Positions 22,899 to 33,579 are shown, counted from the stretch's first letter. The stretch: DNA of 64,000 nt from Azorinus chamasolen (GCA_963576725.1 OY755238.1:29531201-29595200), one strand, 5' to 3'. The notes: a model not told the origin generated them from the sequence alone. Numbers and translations: made by a program.

Positions 22899-23279
22899 AA
22901 TTTACCTCATCGGCTATTTTTAGATCCGACTCCTTTGAATAAATCTCCCGAAAAGGAGCATTTAATACAGAAAAAGATATATTTGAAACCATTGTAATAA
23001 ATAGAGCAATTGCTCCATAGTAACGTTTACAGAGGCCTTAACCCTTTTGCTGCCAAACCCTGTCGTCTGCTAACTTTGTCGTCTGCTACATATTTTCATT
23101 CTTTTGATTTTCTTCATTTTCGTTTCAAAAACATAGTAACAGTAACAAACGGTTTGGATCCTGATGAGACCCCGAGTTACTCGGCGTCTCATCTGGATCC
23201 AAACTGTTTGCATAGCTAATCACAGATCAGACATTGGCAGCGAAAGGGTTAAAAGGTGTCAGTCAGTATGGGGAATGGG
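22899..23279 (+). mobile_element. Family C element interrupted by a family B element
   Basis: Left part has GGCTATTTTTAGATCC, AAAGGAGCATTTAATA, GAAACCATTGTAATAAATAG and a shortened apex. It breaks at GAGGCC-TTAA (23038-23041) and resumes after 23252 as AAAGGTGTCAGTCAGTATGGG...GGG-TTAA (23280-23283). The insert is the B element at 23042-23248. Confidence 0.8.
23042..23248 (-). mobile_element. Family B element nested in family C
   Basis: Ends CCCTTTTGCTGCCAAACC and ATTGGCAGCGAAAGGG with TTAA on both sides (23038-23041, 23249-23252). The core is a palindrome of AACGGTTTGGATCCTGATGA with apex CCGAGTTACTCGG. Nesting gives the relative age: B inserted after C. Confidence 0.85.
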
Positions 23280-23283
23280 TTAA

Positions 23284-23696
23284 CAAAGACATACAGGCTA
23301 AATTGGGTTAATTTATTTTGACAATTCTCATTTATCATTGCATTAGTGTGTTGTATAGTTTGTCGTGCTGACATGCGTATTTTATTTTACTTATATTGTC
23401 AATGGACCGAGATTCAATGAGTTTCCTATGGCTAAACAATGAAGCAACACCACCAACGCTTTCATTACTGAACACGAAACTGGAATATTTCAAATTCAAA
23501 CAGGTCGATCTTAACGCGAATAGTCAGATATGTTTTATAAAAATTGTGAAATGACAAACAATGCAAACCTTGATGACGGCAATCTTATTTGGGTCTGCAT
23601 TGTTTGTAAAAGACATTACTAGTGACTAGCTTCCCCGCACCGAAAGGGTGAAGACGCCATTGTTGATGTTTATTCCCATATCTAAGTTCAATTTTC
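23284..23696. other. No recognisable feature
   Basis: AT-rich; no feature supported. Confidence 0.4.
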
Positions 23697-23700
23697 TTAA

Positions 23701-23905
23701 CTCTTTTCCCGCTGTGAAAAACAAATACGGCTCAAATTTGAATCGGGTGCTCAAATGATTACGTCTCATTCGATTAAGCCTTTCAGAAACAATTGACAGG
23801 GTGTCAAATAGCTTGGATCCTGATGAGACGCCGAATTACTCGGCGTCTCATCTGCATCCAAGTTGATTGCAAATGCGAGAGGCATGTCGTGAGATGTGAC
23901 AAGGG
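23701..23905. mobile_element. Family B element, second subtype
   Basis: TTAA (23697-23700) is followed by CTCTTTTCCCGCTGTG. A different flank (CAAATTTGAATCGGG...GATTAAGCC) leads to core 23805-23872, with GGATCCTGATGAGACGCCG and apex CCGAATTACTCGG. It ends GTGACAAGGG-TAAA. The outer part differs from the CCCTTTCACTGCC subtype while the core is shared. Confidence 0.7.
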
Positions 23906-23909
23906 TAAA

Positions 23910-24202
23910 CTGGTTAGAAATGTTGAAACTGAAGAATGAGCCTTGACATATGTAGAACCTTATAACTTATTGGGGGAAACTTCTATTTCCTTGGTGTATT
24001 GTGTTCTTATTATAATGGGTTGTCTTGAAATAAAACTGCATTGAAAGGTTTTAAACTGTTAGACATCTGGTCTCAAATAGAATTAGCCGATGATATGTGC
24101 AAATTATTTCCTTCTACTGTTATAATCTTTAGAGTGATAGTCTCTACTTGCAACATGTTTTATAATGCCTAAAAGTACTAATATATAGAGGATCTTTTGC
24201 GA
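23910..24202. other. No recognisable feature
   Basis: AT-rich; no feature supported. Confidence 0.35.
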
Positions 24203-24321
24203 GTTGTCTTTTAAGATCACATGTTCCTAAACGAGCCTTAGAAAAAGTCATTAAGCGAGCTTTGGCGAGCTTAATAACATTGTCTTGGTGAGTTGAGGAA
24301 CATGTGATCTTAAAAGACAAC
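24203..24321. repeat. Inverted repeat, about 26-bp arms with inner hairpin
   Basis: GTTGTCTTTTAAGATCACAT and ATGTGATCTTAAAAGACAAC are paired ends continuing to GTTCCT/AGGAAC. The loop holds a second palindrome, TTAAGCGAGCTTTGGCGAGC. Not assigned to families A-K. Confidence 0.8.
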
Positions 24322-24402
24322 GAGCACCAGATTCTTGTTCTCACATATCACAAAAGTGCATTTTCGTCGTTTAAATGACATGTAAACATCGGCTACCATG
24401 GT

Positions 24403-24433
24403 TGACGTCATATATATATGACGTATGACGTCA
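24403..24433. promoter_or_regulatory. Two perfect CRE palindromes
   Basis: TGACGTCA at 24403-24410 and again at 24426-24433, separated by a TA-rich palindromic spacer. Typical CREB/ATF sites by sequence; no gene start is visible next to them. Confidence 0.3.
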
Positions 24434-24537
24434 TATATGTTCTAAAGTGATCTTACACGTGTTACAGACAAGGGAATCTTAAGCCGTTGTTCCAACTCGG
24501 AGAGATAAGGGAAGGTATGTGAGAAATCATACTTTGT

Positions 24538-24755
24538 ATATCGCAAGGAAACCAATCGAATAAAAACCAAAGAAGACAAAACTTTCATCTGTTTGATATC
24601 AAAGACCCGATGATATTCGGCAATGTATTAGTATTAATTCGGGTAGTGCTCTAGTTTCCATAACTGTTTAACATAGGCCGATAATGTGTTGTTGTAGAAC
24701 ACAAATTATAAATATCGATAAAAACGGTTCATTTTGTATCACTGGGGCATTGTTC
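24538..24755 (+). repeat. Dispersed repeat S, copy 1
   Basis: Blocks ATCAAAGACCCGATGATATT, CGGCAATGTATTAGTAT and AAATATCGATAAAAACGG match the copy at 48833-49075. Identity unknown; could be a gene-derived or retroelement fragment. Confidence 0.7.
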
Positions 24756-25104
24756 CGACCTAAGTTAAAATTGACAATCTTCATTATGATAACTGACAAA
24801 AAGAACATGCACACCAGGTTGTCTGATAATATGGAAAATATGCGTTTATTGTATGTACTGTCACGTTAACCCTTCGCTTGCTAATCGCGTCAATATACCT
24901 ACAGTGGTAAATACGCTATTCCTACCCACTTAATGCGTTTCTTACGCGTTACCTAACCGTTCGTTACCCGTTTCTTAGCCGTTTCGTTAAACGGGTTTCT
25001 AACCGTTTGTTTACGCGTTTCTTAACGCGTTTCCTAAACGTTTAAGAGCCCGGATGAAAGGGGAGTAATCATGGACGAAAGGGGGGGGTGGTAATCCTTG
25101 ATAT

Positions 25105-25400
25105 GGTCTTTCTTTGAAATGGGAGACATTCTCATTTACCTGTTGGGCACTCCTAATATGTAAACTTAAGATCCACAGTATTTAAACTTTTAATTCTCGT
25201 TTCATTTCCATAAGATCTAGCTAGATCTATATTAAAATGTAGATCTACAGTCTCATTGCGTTCATCTATGTGTTGTAAAATGTCTTTTTTGCTACTGTAC
25301 GTACAGTACCGTAGCAGATATAGTAGAAGTATTTTACAATAGATCTAGATCATATCAATCTAAACTATCTTTAAAACTAGAATTTATATTAATCTAAATT
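25105..25400 (+). repeat. Dispersed repeat T, copy 1 (inside the 2.0-kb element)
   Basis: CTTTCTTTGAAATGGGAGAC, TTGTAAAATGTCTTTTTTGC, and ATAGATCTAGATCATATCAA match 28478-28725. The second copy lies outside the element, so either the element carries a captured repeat or the other copy is an element fragment. Confidence 0.75.
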
Positions 25401-26179
25401 TTAAATTGGTCTAAAACGTTTGGATTTAACCTTGTGCTGAGCCATAGATCTACAATTATTCAAAACATAGTTTTCTTGTATTTTTGGAGAAGCTAACAAA
25501 TCATACTTTTAGATCATTGGGCACATTATTTGGTATTTCTGTTACGTAATAGTTCGTAACTTTGTTGATAAGAAAGCAGTGGTGTGATCACTGTCAAGAC
25601 CATTGTCCCCTGCTGAGAAAATAGCTAGGGGATTTACTGACCATCTGGCAGCTTTGATCGTATATTTAGGCTGGATAAATAATAGACTTTAAGTCTTCAA
25701 CTAAGACAATTTATTTTCATGCATTCATAACACTTACCGGTATTTAGTTAATATTTTCTAAATATTTGAATGCGGGAAACAAAAGTACTGACATTTTAAA
25801 GCAGTGTAAACACAGACAATATAGCTCCAAAATCAGGGTGTTGATCAGGGTCTTCAATAGTATTTTCATAGGCCTAATTAAAAATCATCTAGCAAATTTA
25901 AGCCTGGTAATAATGAATTGAATATACAGTTAAACAATAATGGGCCATTCCACTTTTAAATTTCGGCATACAAAGGTTTAATCTTCACAAAGTAACAAAA
26001 TAATAAGAACGTTTTCAAAGTTGTATGTGAGCATGAAATATGCTTATTTGTTTAAAACGCTTTAGATCTACCTCATAATGATGAAAACACCTTTGAAAAC
26101 GTAACAGGTTCAGATCAGATTGCTCACGTTGAAGCCGTTTGATCTTGCTTATCCCATTACATACACATGGACATAACAC

Positions 26180-26262
26180 TCTAACGCCTTTGCAAACAGA
26201 GTAAACCTAGACATGAAGGATCTTCTAGGGGCCGTCGGATCAGGGCCCACTCTGCTTATGAA
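26180..26262. mobile_element. Family A core within the 2.0-kb element
   Basis: GCCTTTGCAAACAGAGTAAA with right arm GTCGGATCAGGGCCCACTCT and GCTTATGAAATTATAA. A GGAAAGGG-TTAA end occurs at about 26396-26407. Confidence 0.6.
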
Positions 26263-27238
26263 ATTATAAATTAATAGACCTAACTATATTTTCTACAAAT
26301 ATCAAAAAGTCGTGTTCACTTATACCTTTGTTAAATTCAGCAAGATCTAATAAACACTCATGATGTCATTTTTTCTGACAGAAATATTCAAATTGGAAAG
26401 GGTTAAGAAATAGAATAGATCTGAATTCTGTAGTAGGTTTCTTCATTCTAGATCCCAAATTTGGTGGTTTACTTTGTGACAGTTTTTTATCTGAAATGTA
26501 GAAACCTACTCAAAAAGAACTAATTCTTCAATCCATTTGTTTGATATACAGTGGATATCTGATATTATAGCTTTGTTCAAACAAAATTTAAGAACATATC
26601 GTTACCTAAATGAGCAAATTGTCGACACTAGCCGGGATTGAACCGCTAAACGTTCGTTGAGTGACGAATCGATTCTTATTTTGGCTAACCCGTTTCATTC
26701 GGACTTTTTTGAAAACGGCTATCATCGATAAGATCCGAAATCTCCCCATGAAACGGAAAACTTATGCACCTACCGCAACTTCTCGTTTCTTTAGGCGTTT
26801 AGCGCGTGTAAACCGTTTATTGCGTAACCGTTCGTTAACCGTTCACTACCCGTTTCTTACGCGTAGAAAAAACGGGTAAATGGGTAGGAATAGCGTATTC
26901 ACCACTGTACCTGCAAATAGTGAAGACCCAGATGAGACAGCTCCTGCAGGAGCTGTCTCATCAGGGTCTGCACTCTTTACACATTGATTGTTCAACCAGT
27001 GCACTCCACAGCAATGATTGCACAGCGAAATACGTATACACAGTGAATATATATGTAATTATACAACAGGGCATGGGTAAAGAAGGAGTAATGTATTTTA
27101 AAATTCAGCAAGCGAAGGGTTAACTATTTACTTGATATCCCCGCCTTTTTATGCTTAACAATCAGAGTAGACACAGAATGCAATTGTCTATAAAATGTAT
27201 GGATAGATACATTAAACATACATTTGTGTCAGTATTAA

Positions 27239-27454
27239 CCCATTCCCTCCTAGACTATTCTAGACCCAATCTCTTTGAATTAAGCTACCGAAAAGGAGCA
27301 TAAACTATAAAAATGGAAACGTTTAGAACTATGTAGTTATGAAATCATTGTGATAAATAGAGCATTTGCTGCTATCGAGCAAATGCTCTATTTATCACAA
27401 TGGTTTCAATAAATGAGTTTTACAGAGGCGCAAAAAGGCGTAGGAGATATTGAG
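27239..27454 (+). mobile_element. Family C element, full length
   Basis: TTAA at 27235-27238 and 27455-27458. Begins CCCATTCCCTCCTAGAC. Core pairs TCATTGTGATAAATAGAGCA with TTTATCACAATGGTTTCA; apex TTTGCTGCTATCGAGCAAA. The 3' part has TTACAGAGGCGCAAAAAGGC. Confidence 0.85.
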
Positions 27455-27509
27455 TTAATGCAGCCACATAACAGACTATGCATTAACATTGTATTTGATT
27501 ATTCCACTG

Positions 27510-27550
27510 TGTACGCCTTGGCAAACATGGAAGACCCAGATCTGCTTGAA
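27510..27550. mobile_element. Family A half-arm
   Basis: TACGCCTTGGCAAACATGGA followed by AGACCCAGATCTGCTTG; the remaining arm is missing. Confidence 0.35.
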
Positions 27551-27711
27551 AGGGTCTATTTTTGTTTTCTTATAGTACAAAATTAATCTATTTCTTTATT
27601 GATCGCCATAGCAATACAAATCTTAGATTATTTATTTAAACATTCACCTGATCAATATTCATGTGAAACATAAACGACGATATATATATCAAGTTACCAA
27701 CTAGCTGATTT

Positions 27712-27930
27712 TTCAGCGGCTAGTTGTCTATCTTCATTCTTGTTCTAGTTTCCCACCAATCAGGAATTATGTTACATTGTAATTTGCATATGACCCACTA
27801 ATATGTTGCAATAAACTGTGTATTCATTAGTTAATGCCTAGACTGGTATACAGCCTTTTTACAATGCCCCTACACATGGCCAAATTCGAAGTACAAAATC
27901 CAGATACAGTCAGCTAATGTGATTAAAATC
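27712..27930 (+). repeat. Dispersed repeat U, copy 1
   Basis: GTTCTAGTTTCCCACCAATC, ATTAGTTAATGCCTAGACTG and CAGATACAGTCAGCTAATGT match the copy at 35364-35580 with few differences. No ORF; family unknown. Confidence 0.85.
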
Positions 27931-28477
27931 AAAAAGGCAGTGCTTGGGTCGGCCATGTTGTTTTGGTAGTGCGTTTTGGACAGTGTTTTTATTTAACGTA
28001 GGATAGTGGAAAATGTAGACTGTGGTTGTATAACTATACTTAAACAAAGGGCAAATGTTCATAGATCAGCACAGTGTTCATCATAAGACTATTGTTGTGT
28101 GCTAGGCTGCAGAGCACGACAGTGAGCCATTTTTTTATTGTATAGGGCGAAATCTGACCAGGCCGACACCATATAGGGCGAATCGGCGTTTATAAACAAA
28201 CCTATCGATTTTACGCATGCGTAGTTAACTGGTGGGCAAAAGACCAGTAACAACCTATGTATCCCTATGTATAGGCTAAACAATAGTTAGCCTACACATC
28301 TTTTAACGACTGTGTTAGTTAGGAATTGTTGGTTTCTGTACATTTACTATATCCGTTAACTATAATGATAATTTTGTTTTAGTTTCGAAAGGTGAATACA
28401 GCAAGAGGCTTGAATTAATCGGCCTAAAGGAATACCCTATAAATTACCAGCTAAACTTTGAAAAAAGACCCATTGAT
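27931..28477. other. No recognisable feature
   Basis: No ORF, hairpin or known repeat that I can support. Confidence 0.4.
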
Positions 28478-28725
28478 CCGACCTTTCTTTGAAATGGGAG
28501 GCATTCTTATTTATTCGTTAGACATGTCTTATATGTCGAATCATTAAGATAAAAAGCATTTAAAATTTTGATTCTCGTTTTATGTTAATAAGATCTGGCG
28601 TTCATTTGGGTGTTGTAAAATGTCTTTCTGGCTACTGTACAGTACCTTAGCAGATCTAGTAAAAGTATTTTAGAATAGATCTAGATCTTATCAATCTAAA
28701 CTATCTTTAGAATAAAGGTGCAATT
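28478..28725 (+). repeat. Dispersed repeat T, copy 2
   Basis: Matches 25105-25400 through CTTTCTTTGAAATGGGAGGC, TTGTAAAATGTCTTTCTGGC and TTAGAATAGATCTAGATCTT. Confidence 0.75.
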
Positions 28726-28737
28726 ACTAGAGAAAAG

Positions 28738-28889
28738 GATTTTGTTTTAGAATGTTTAGTTTTGAAACCATTGTGATGAATAGAGCATTTGCTCCTAAGG
28801 AGCAAAAGGTTTATTTATCACAATGGTTTCAAGAACTGACAATTACAGAGGCGCGAAAAGGTGTCAATATGAAATATGAGTGAATAGGT
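28738..28889 (+). mobile_element. Family C element, 5' truncated
   Basis: Core 28763-28833 pairs GAAACCATTGTGATGAATAG with TTATCACAATGGTTTC around GCTCCTAAGGAGC. The 3' side has TTACAGAGGCGCGAAAAGG. The left end is missing. Confidence 0.75.
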
Positions 28890-28988
28890 TATGCCTTACC
28901 ATTCTGTCAAAATTAATCTGATCTATTGTATTTGTATTTGTACCTACGTCCGATTCGTTCCAGTGTGGTAGAAACTAGTGACAGATTG

Positions 28989-29057
28989 TCAAACAGTTCG
29001 GATCCAGATGAGATACCGAGTTACTCGGCATATCATCTGGATCCAAGCTGTTTGGCA
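28989..29057. mobile_element. Family B core
   Basis: CAAACAGTTCGGATCCAGAT with apex ACCGAGTTACTCGG and right arm CTGGATCCAAGCTGTTTG. The core is clean; ends are not assigned. Confidence 0.75.
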
Positions 29058-29229
29058 CTCGGTCAGATGCCAAGTCGTGCTTAACATAATAGGATTAACG
29101 ATTTCACCATTATCGTTGAATGAGAACACTGTGTGTCTAGATTTGACACCGGGTGATTCTGACCATTACTTGGCCAGTACCAAGAATATGCCAGACATTT
29201 CTGATTTATGAAAACCATAATTTCCTTAA

Positions 29230-29445
29230 CTCTTTCCCTGTTCTATGTTTATTCCTAATTTCAATACCTACTGAATATTCATGAAAAGTGGAAATTAGTA
29301 GCCAGTTAAGCAAGTAAAGAAACATATCTTTCACATTCCAAAAGCAAATAGAGCAGACCCTGATCAGACGACTCATATAGGAGTCATCTGATATGGGTCT
29401 ACTTTGTTTACAAACGCGTGAAAAACATTTATATGAAGGAAACGG
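29230..29445 (+). mobile_element. Family A element, second subtype, full length
   Basis: TTAA at 29226-29229 and 29446-29449. Begins CTCTTTCCCTGTTCTATG, then TTTCAATACCTACTGAATAT, then core 29344-29410 with apex GACTCATATAGGAGTC. Ends AAACATTTATATGAAGGAAACGG. The same outer flank recurs at 42616, 56114 and 60535. Confidence 0.85.
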
Positions 29446-29703
29446 TTAAATATTCTAGCACACAGTATCTCCTCTCTACATATACCAGTTTGTACAGGTG
29501 AATAGGTCAGTTTGGAAACATTTTTGCAAATTTAGATTAAACAGACATAGTAGCAATAGTGAAAACCCTTCAAACGCGCCCATCAATGAGAAGTCTGCAC
29601 TATTTGCATAAGTGTGTTTGTCAAAATACCTAGGGTAGTTAGGGTAGCACTGGTAAATCTCTGAAATACATTCAACAGTATAGATTTGTCCCATTTTACA
29701 ATA

Positions 29704-29891
29704 CAGTAAAACCCCTCTTAACCTGACTTCTAGTAGATAAAAATTTAAATACTTTTTAGGCAGGTGGCTGCTTAATGCATGAAAGTCATGAGGAGCTTTC
29801 TGTATGATTTTCATCTGGCATTGAGCTGCCACCTGTCTCCAAGACTGATATTTATACCGAATTTAACGTTTTGTTTAGAGGGGTTTTACCG
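29704..29891. mobile_element. Family D2 element, full length
   Basis: CAGTAAAACCCCTCTTAACC and GTTTAGAGGGGTTTTACCG are inverted ends, each flanked by TA (29702-29703, 29892-29893). Core arms are GGCAGGTGGCTGCTTAATGC and GCTGCCACCTGTC; the apex has lost one half (CATGAGGAGCTTTC). Confidence 0.8.
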
Positions 29892-29893
29892 TA

Positions 29894-30232
29894 CATGTAT
29901 ATGTATTCTTGAAATTATATTTCTTTCAAACCAGATCTTAACAACAACGTCGCACGACCATTGATAAAATGCACCAGGAAACATTATAATTTTGCAATGG
30001 AATCGAATTTCTGCATTTGAAATTTCGTTCTACCCCAGAAATAGTACCGGCCATTGGCTTTCGATATTTCATAGTAGCTCACAAAATGATGAAAGTGTAT
30101 CGAAATATCAACAGTGGCTGTTATAATCAAATAATTATTTTCGGTTATGTGGCTATTTCATGTACCTCCAACAATTCTATCATGCTCTACAATGCTATAT
30201 TTAGAGACTTTACCCAACAAAAGTGTAACATG
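29894..30232. other. No recognisable feature
   Basis: AT-rich; a short ORF at 30017-30271 has no recognisable domain. Confidence 0.35.
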
Positions 30233-30301
30233 ACAAACAGTGCAGATCCTGATGAGAGGGCTCCTCTATGAGCCTTCTTACCTGGGTCTCTTCTGTTTGC
30301 A
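30233..30301. mobile_element. Family A core (GAGGG variant)
   Basis: CAAACAGTGCAGATCCTGAT with apex GGCTCCTCTATGAGCC and right arm CTGGGTCTCTTCTGTTTGC. Confidence 0.7.
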
Positions 30302-30731
30302 GTGACGAGTGATTAGTGACTAGGCAAAAAGGGCATTTAACTCAGAATCCGACGACCTTATATCGGACTTCTGTTGTAAAAAGACACCAGTTTGAACAAA
30401 GGGGTCTGGATTGACAGTATATCATTGGAAATCCCACATACCACAGGTACTTTATATACGAAATAATTTTACTTTAGGCAGTTAAAGGTACGAAACTGCA
30501 GGTTAAAGGTGTCATAAAGCCATACAAAGTTGAAATTCGAAGTAATAATCACAAAAAGATTCTTTAATGGTTTAACTATTCATTAAAAATCACATGACTT
30601 TGGAAACATGTAATTCGTTCTGCATCAAATTGTCTAAACGTATTATGAGTAATATTAATAAAAACTGAATCAAAACCAACTCGCTTCATATACTTCTGCA
30701 CGCGACACTTTACTAGCATATGAAAGACAAG
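30302..30731. other. No recognisable feature
   Basis: AT-rich; no feature supported. Confidence 0.4.
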
Positions 30732-30735
30732 TTAA

Positions 30736-30976
30736 CCCCGGGGCTCAGTTTACGGTCTTGGGATATGCCTTTTCACGCCTGTACAAGCAAAGCGGACCCA
30801 AATCAGTCGGCCCCTCAAGGTGTCTGCTCTGTTTGCTGATGGAAGTATATAGATATAATTCTAGGGTTTCTGCGATGCTAACAGGAATATGTTCATATAC
30901 CATCACAAAACGTTGGATAACATACTGTATATTCATGATGCCATATTCTTTTTATAAATAATCATGAGGTAAATGG
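30736..30976. mobile_element. Family A element
   Basis: TTAA at 30732-30735 and 30977-30980. Contains TTTTCACGCCTGTACAAGC, a partly decayed core (AGCGGACCCAAATCAGTCGG ... GTCTGCTCTGTTTGC), GGGTTTCTGCGATGC and ATAATCATGAGGTAAATGG. Confidence 0.7.
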
Positions 30977-31199
30977 TTAAACCCTGATAATACGTGTATA
31001 CTTCACGGTCGCCCTCATGCTATATGTGTAAATAAGCAGAGTTTCACCGTCTACACTGTTTACTTGTTATGTATTGAACCCCATTTCTCCGTATTCAAAT
31101 TCTCTGCCATGTAAAGGCATTAACGCTTTTAATGCTGACATCATTGGTTTATCAGTATCTAGCAATAGATTCAATTCAGTATGAAAGTGTATACGTGTT

Positions 31200-31262
31200 T
31201 TGAACGACAAAGAGTGCAGACCCTGATCAGAGGGCTCCTCTGGAATCTAGATATGCACTGAT
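31200..31262. mobile_element. Family A core fragment
   Basis: CGACAAAGAGTGCAGACCCT and CAGAGGGCTCCTCTGG; the right arm is decayed. Confidence 0.5.
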
Positions 31263-31388
31263 CTTCTGAAAATTAAATATTCATATTTTTGCAGTAACAA
31301 ACCATCCTGTCATAATAATATTATACTTTAACACTTGACTCCATAATTATTCCTGATACAAATAAAGACATCGTGACATAGGGATGTT

Positions 31389-31475
31389 TAGCCATGGCAG
31401 AAATTGCAGAACCATAATTATATGCAAACAGAGCAGACCCTGATCAGAAGGTTCCTCCAGGAGCCGTCTAATACA
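31389..31475. mobile_element. Family A 5' half
   Basis: TTAGCCATGGCAGAAATTGC, GCAAACAGAGCAGACCCTGA, then GTTCCTCCAGGAGCCGTC; the right arm is missing. Confidence 0.55.
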
Positions 31476-31562
31476 TGTAACTATTACGAACCAATCCCAT
31501 TATCATTTTGAGGGTATTCTGCAATATTTATTTCGTCAACATGACCTTTGGAAAAAATATTG

Positions 31563-31640
31563 GTAAACGATAGTGCAAACCCTGATATGACAACTCCCTC
31601 AGGAACCGTGTCTGGGTCTGATGTTTGTTTGTGTCCATTT
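31563..31640. mobile_element. Family A/F-like core, degraded
   Basis: TAAACGATAGTGCAAACCCT with apex ACTCCCTCAGGAACC and GTGTCTGGGTCTGATGTTTG. Confidence 0.45.
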
Positions 31641-32054
31641 TATGGAAACTTTTGGCAAACATGGGTTAAACCTTTTCCAGTATTTCAAGATATGATCAAA
31701 ACGGTATCTGCCCCCATTTCATCCGGTTTGCAGTTTCTTGATAATTTAAAATAAATTTGAAGAAAAAACAACAACTGAATATTGAAGCAGCTCGCATTTT
31801 ACCCCTTTGACTGAGGGAAACGAATGGACCGACATTTGCAAACCCAGATCGACATTTAATGTTTCTACAAAAATATCATCAGTACTTTGCCAAAGACACC
31901 AACAACTCCATTTGCTCTATATCTCCATTATGGAAAAACATTTATCAACCGGAATAAAATATTGACATTGAAAGTAATATCCCTCATGCAGTAAGATCAC
32001 ATTTTTAAATTCGATTTCTCACACTGAGGGAAAAATAATAACCAAACAAAATAC
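31641..32054. other. No recognisable feature
   Basis: No feature supported. Confidence 0.4.
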
Positions 32055-32135
32055 ATTTCACTGAGATTTGAACCCTTAGCACAGGAAGCCCACGACATAT
32101 CCACTAAGCTATCAGGAGGATCTTAATCACGTAGC
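32055..32135 (-). repeat. tRNA-like SINE head
   Basis: Minus strand reads box A-like TAGCTTAGTGGATATG and box B GGTTCAAATCTCAG at tRNA spacing. The anticodon stem does not pair well, so this is a SINE head or pseudogene and not a working tRNA. Confidence 0.5.
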
Positions 32136-32319
32136 GCTGTCAATTGATTTTATTCAATTTTTGAACACTATATATCTATTCATTTTATGCTTGGAGATTT
32201 CATGAAAAGTGGGTCTGTATAATTTGCATATTAAGAATGTACGTTCACAAGTCGTTGTTGCTTTTCACACATTTGTAGCGTATAAATAGAACAATAAGGG
32301 TTACCTTATATATTGGGAC

Positions 32320-32390
32320 CCAAGCTGCCGTGAAGGGCAAAGATCTGCGACTATGAAGTCCAAGGTCCTGGTTCTAATCCCGTCAAAACC
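32320..32390 (+). repeat. tRNA-like SINE head
   Basis: CTGCCGTGAAGGGCAAAG is a weak box A and CTGGTTCTAATCCCG a good box B, about 35 bp apart, followed by A-rich sequence. It points in the opposite direction to the tRNA-like unit about 200 bp upstream. Confidence 0.45.
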
Positions 32391-32667
32391 AAATATAAAT
32401 AGAAAAAAATCTAGTATATCTTTTTATTCATATTCTTTATATATTTTTGATATTCTTTTCTTCAAATACATTTTAAAGCAAACAAACTGGAAAACATCAG
32501 CCTGCCTCTTGAAACTTGATATAGACTTTTCAAAGCATTATGCTATATTCTTGCACAAAACGTGTTGTTGTAGTCCCGCTAGACCATGTATTAACAAGGC
32601 GATTCTCGTGCTCACGCGCTGTTGTTGACCGGTTTTAATTATACCTATTCGGGGCCTAAGATAAACA

Positions 32668-33045
32668 ATGGACGTGGATGCTATAGCGTTTTGGCCTAAG
32701 CTAGGTGAACACTGCGAGTACAATTTCAGGAGCACCGACAGTGAACTGTTTTTAGTGAAAGAGATATTGAATGAAATGAAATTCCGTGTAAACGGTATTT
32801 GATATATTCATGACATGATGTCAGATTCTAAAGAAAACAGTGGCTCGGAGACAGCATTAATCGAACGAAGTGTCAAAGAAGTGTATAGTTTTGCGTGTAC
32901 ATTTGTGTTTGGAAGAATTAAATTGATACAGGAAAGCAGAAATGGGTTTTATGAAAGAATAGCGTTAATACACGATTGTTTTCGGGCAATAACATCTGCA
33001 GTGTCCCTCGGGGAAGTTGTTGCCCTTGCACATCTAGGATCCTGA
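32668..33045 (+). pseudogene. Possible coding relic: one frame split by a single TGA
   Basis: An ATG in good context (AAACAATGG, upstream in-frame TAA) opens 44 codons starting MDVDAIAFWPKLGEHC and ends at TGA (32800-32802). Four codons later, in the same frame, ATGATG opens 76 more codons ending ALAHLGS. Without the TGA it would be a 125-residue protein with balanced composition, unlike the repeat-derived ORFs around it. I recognise no domain. It could be a decayed exon, a gene with recoding, or chance. No introns or promoter were identified. Confidence 0.3.
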
Positions 33046-33579
33046 TCACAGACCGACACATACTGTGTACAACTGGCAATTAGGTCACGATAACCTGCAT
33101 AACGGTTGAAAACTTAGTTTGTTTCAAAAGGAAATACTTCAGAGTTCAAACTGACTATAAAACATCCCTGATGTTTGAACAATAATTACATGATCAAAAA
33201 CAATAACATTACACGTAAATAGACATACATGTAGGGCGCAAATGTAACGAATCCATGTAGGAAACTTGATTTGAAGTCTAAGAATGCATAGATATAGAGC
33301 TTTACTTTAATTGGGCATTAAGGTTTAATGTATTTTGGGCACCTTGAAATCTTGGATTTTTCCAACCACATGTACGCACGCGAGTACGTGTGTATAGCCA
33401 GGCATGCTCCTGGAACGTCTATTTAGAAGGGATCTATTGAACTTAGTTGCCTCCAACTTTTCTGTTATGATTGTTGCATTTGGGACGAGGCAAAACCTTG
33501 CCATCCCCAACTGTTAGTAAAGAAAAATTTGAATGTTTTCTTGTCTTGGTGTATGTGTGTATAAGCATGCACTCAAATT
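33046..33579. other. No recognisable feature
   Basis: No feature supported. Confidence 0.4.

Larger units (their letters stand above)
24902..26907. mobile_element. 2.0-kb TA element with TIRs, nested in family F
   Basis: CAGTGGTAAATACGCTATTC at 24902 is matched in inverse at the right end (GAATAGCGTATTCACCACTG, to 26907), so TIRs extend about 30 bp. TA flanks each end (24900-24901, 26908-26909). The intact F copy at 41.4 kb reads ATACC-TA-CCTGC across the same point. Subterminal zones carry dense ACCGTTTC/ACGCGTTTC-type repeats at both ends. There is no transposase; Tc1/mariner-type by TA and CAGTG only. Confidence 0.85.
24870..27119 (+). mobile_element. Family F element split by a 2.0-kb insertion
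   Basis: TTAA at 24866-24869 is followed by CCCTTCGCTTGCTAATCGCG. The element breaks at 24900 and resumes at 26910 with CCTGCAAATAGTGAAGACCC, the full palindrome with apex AGCTCCTGCAGGAGCT, and the usual tail. It ends AAGCGAAGGG-TTAA (27120-27123). Uninterrupted copies are at 41426, 60051 and 61568. Confidence 0.9.
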
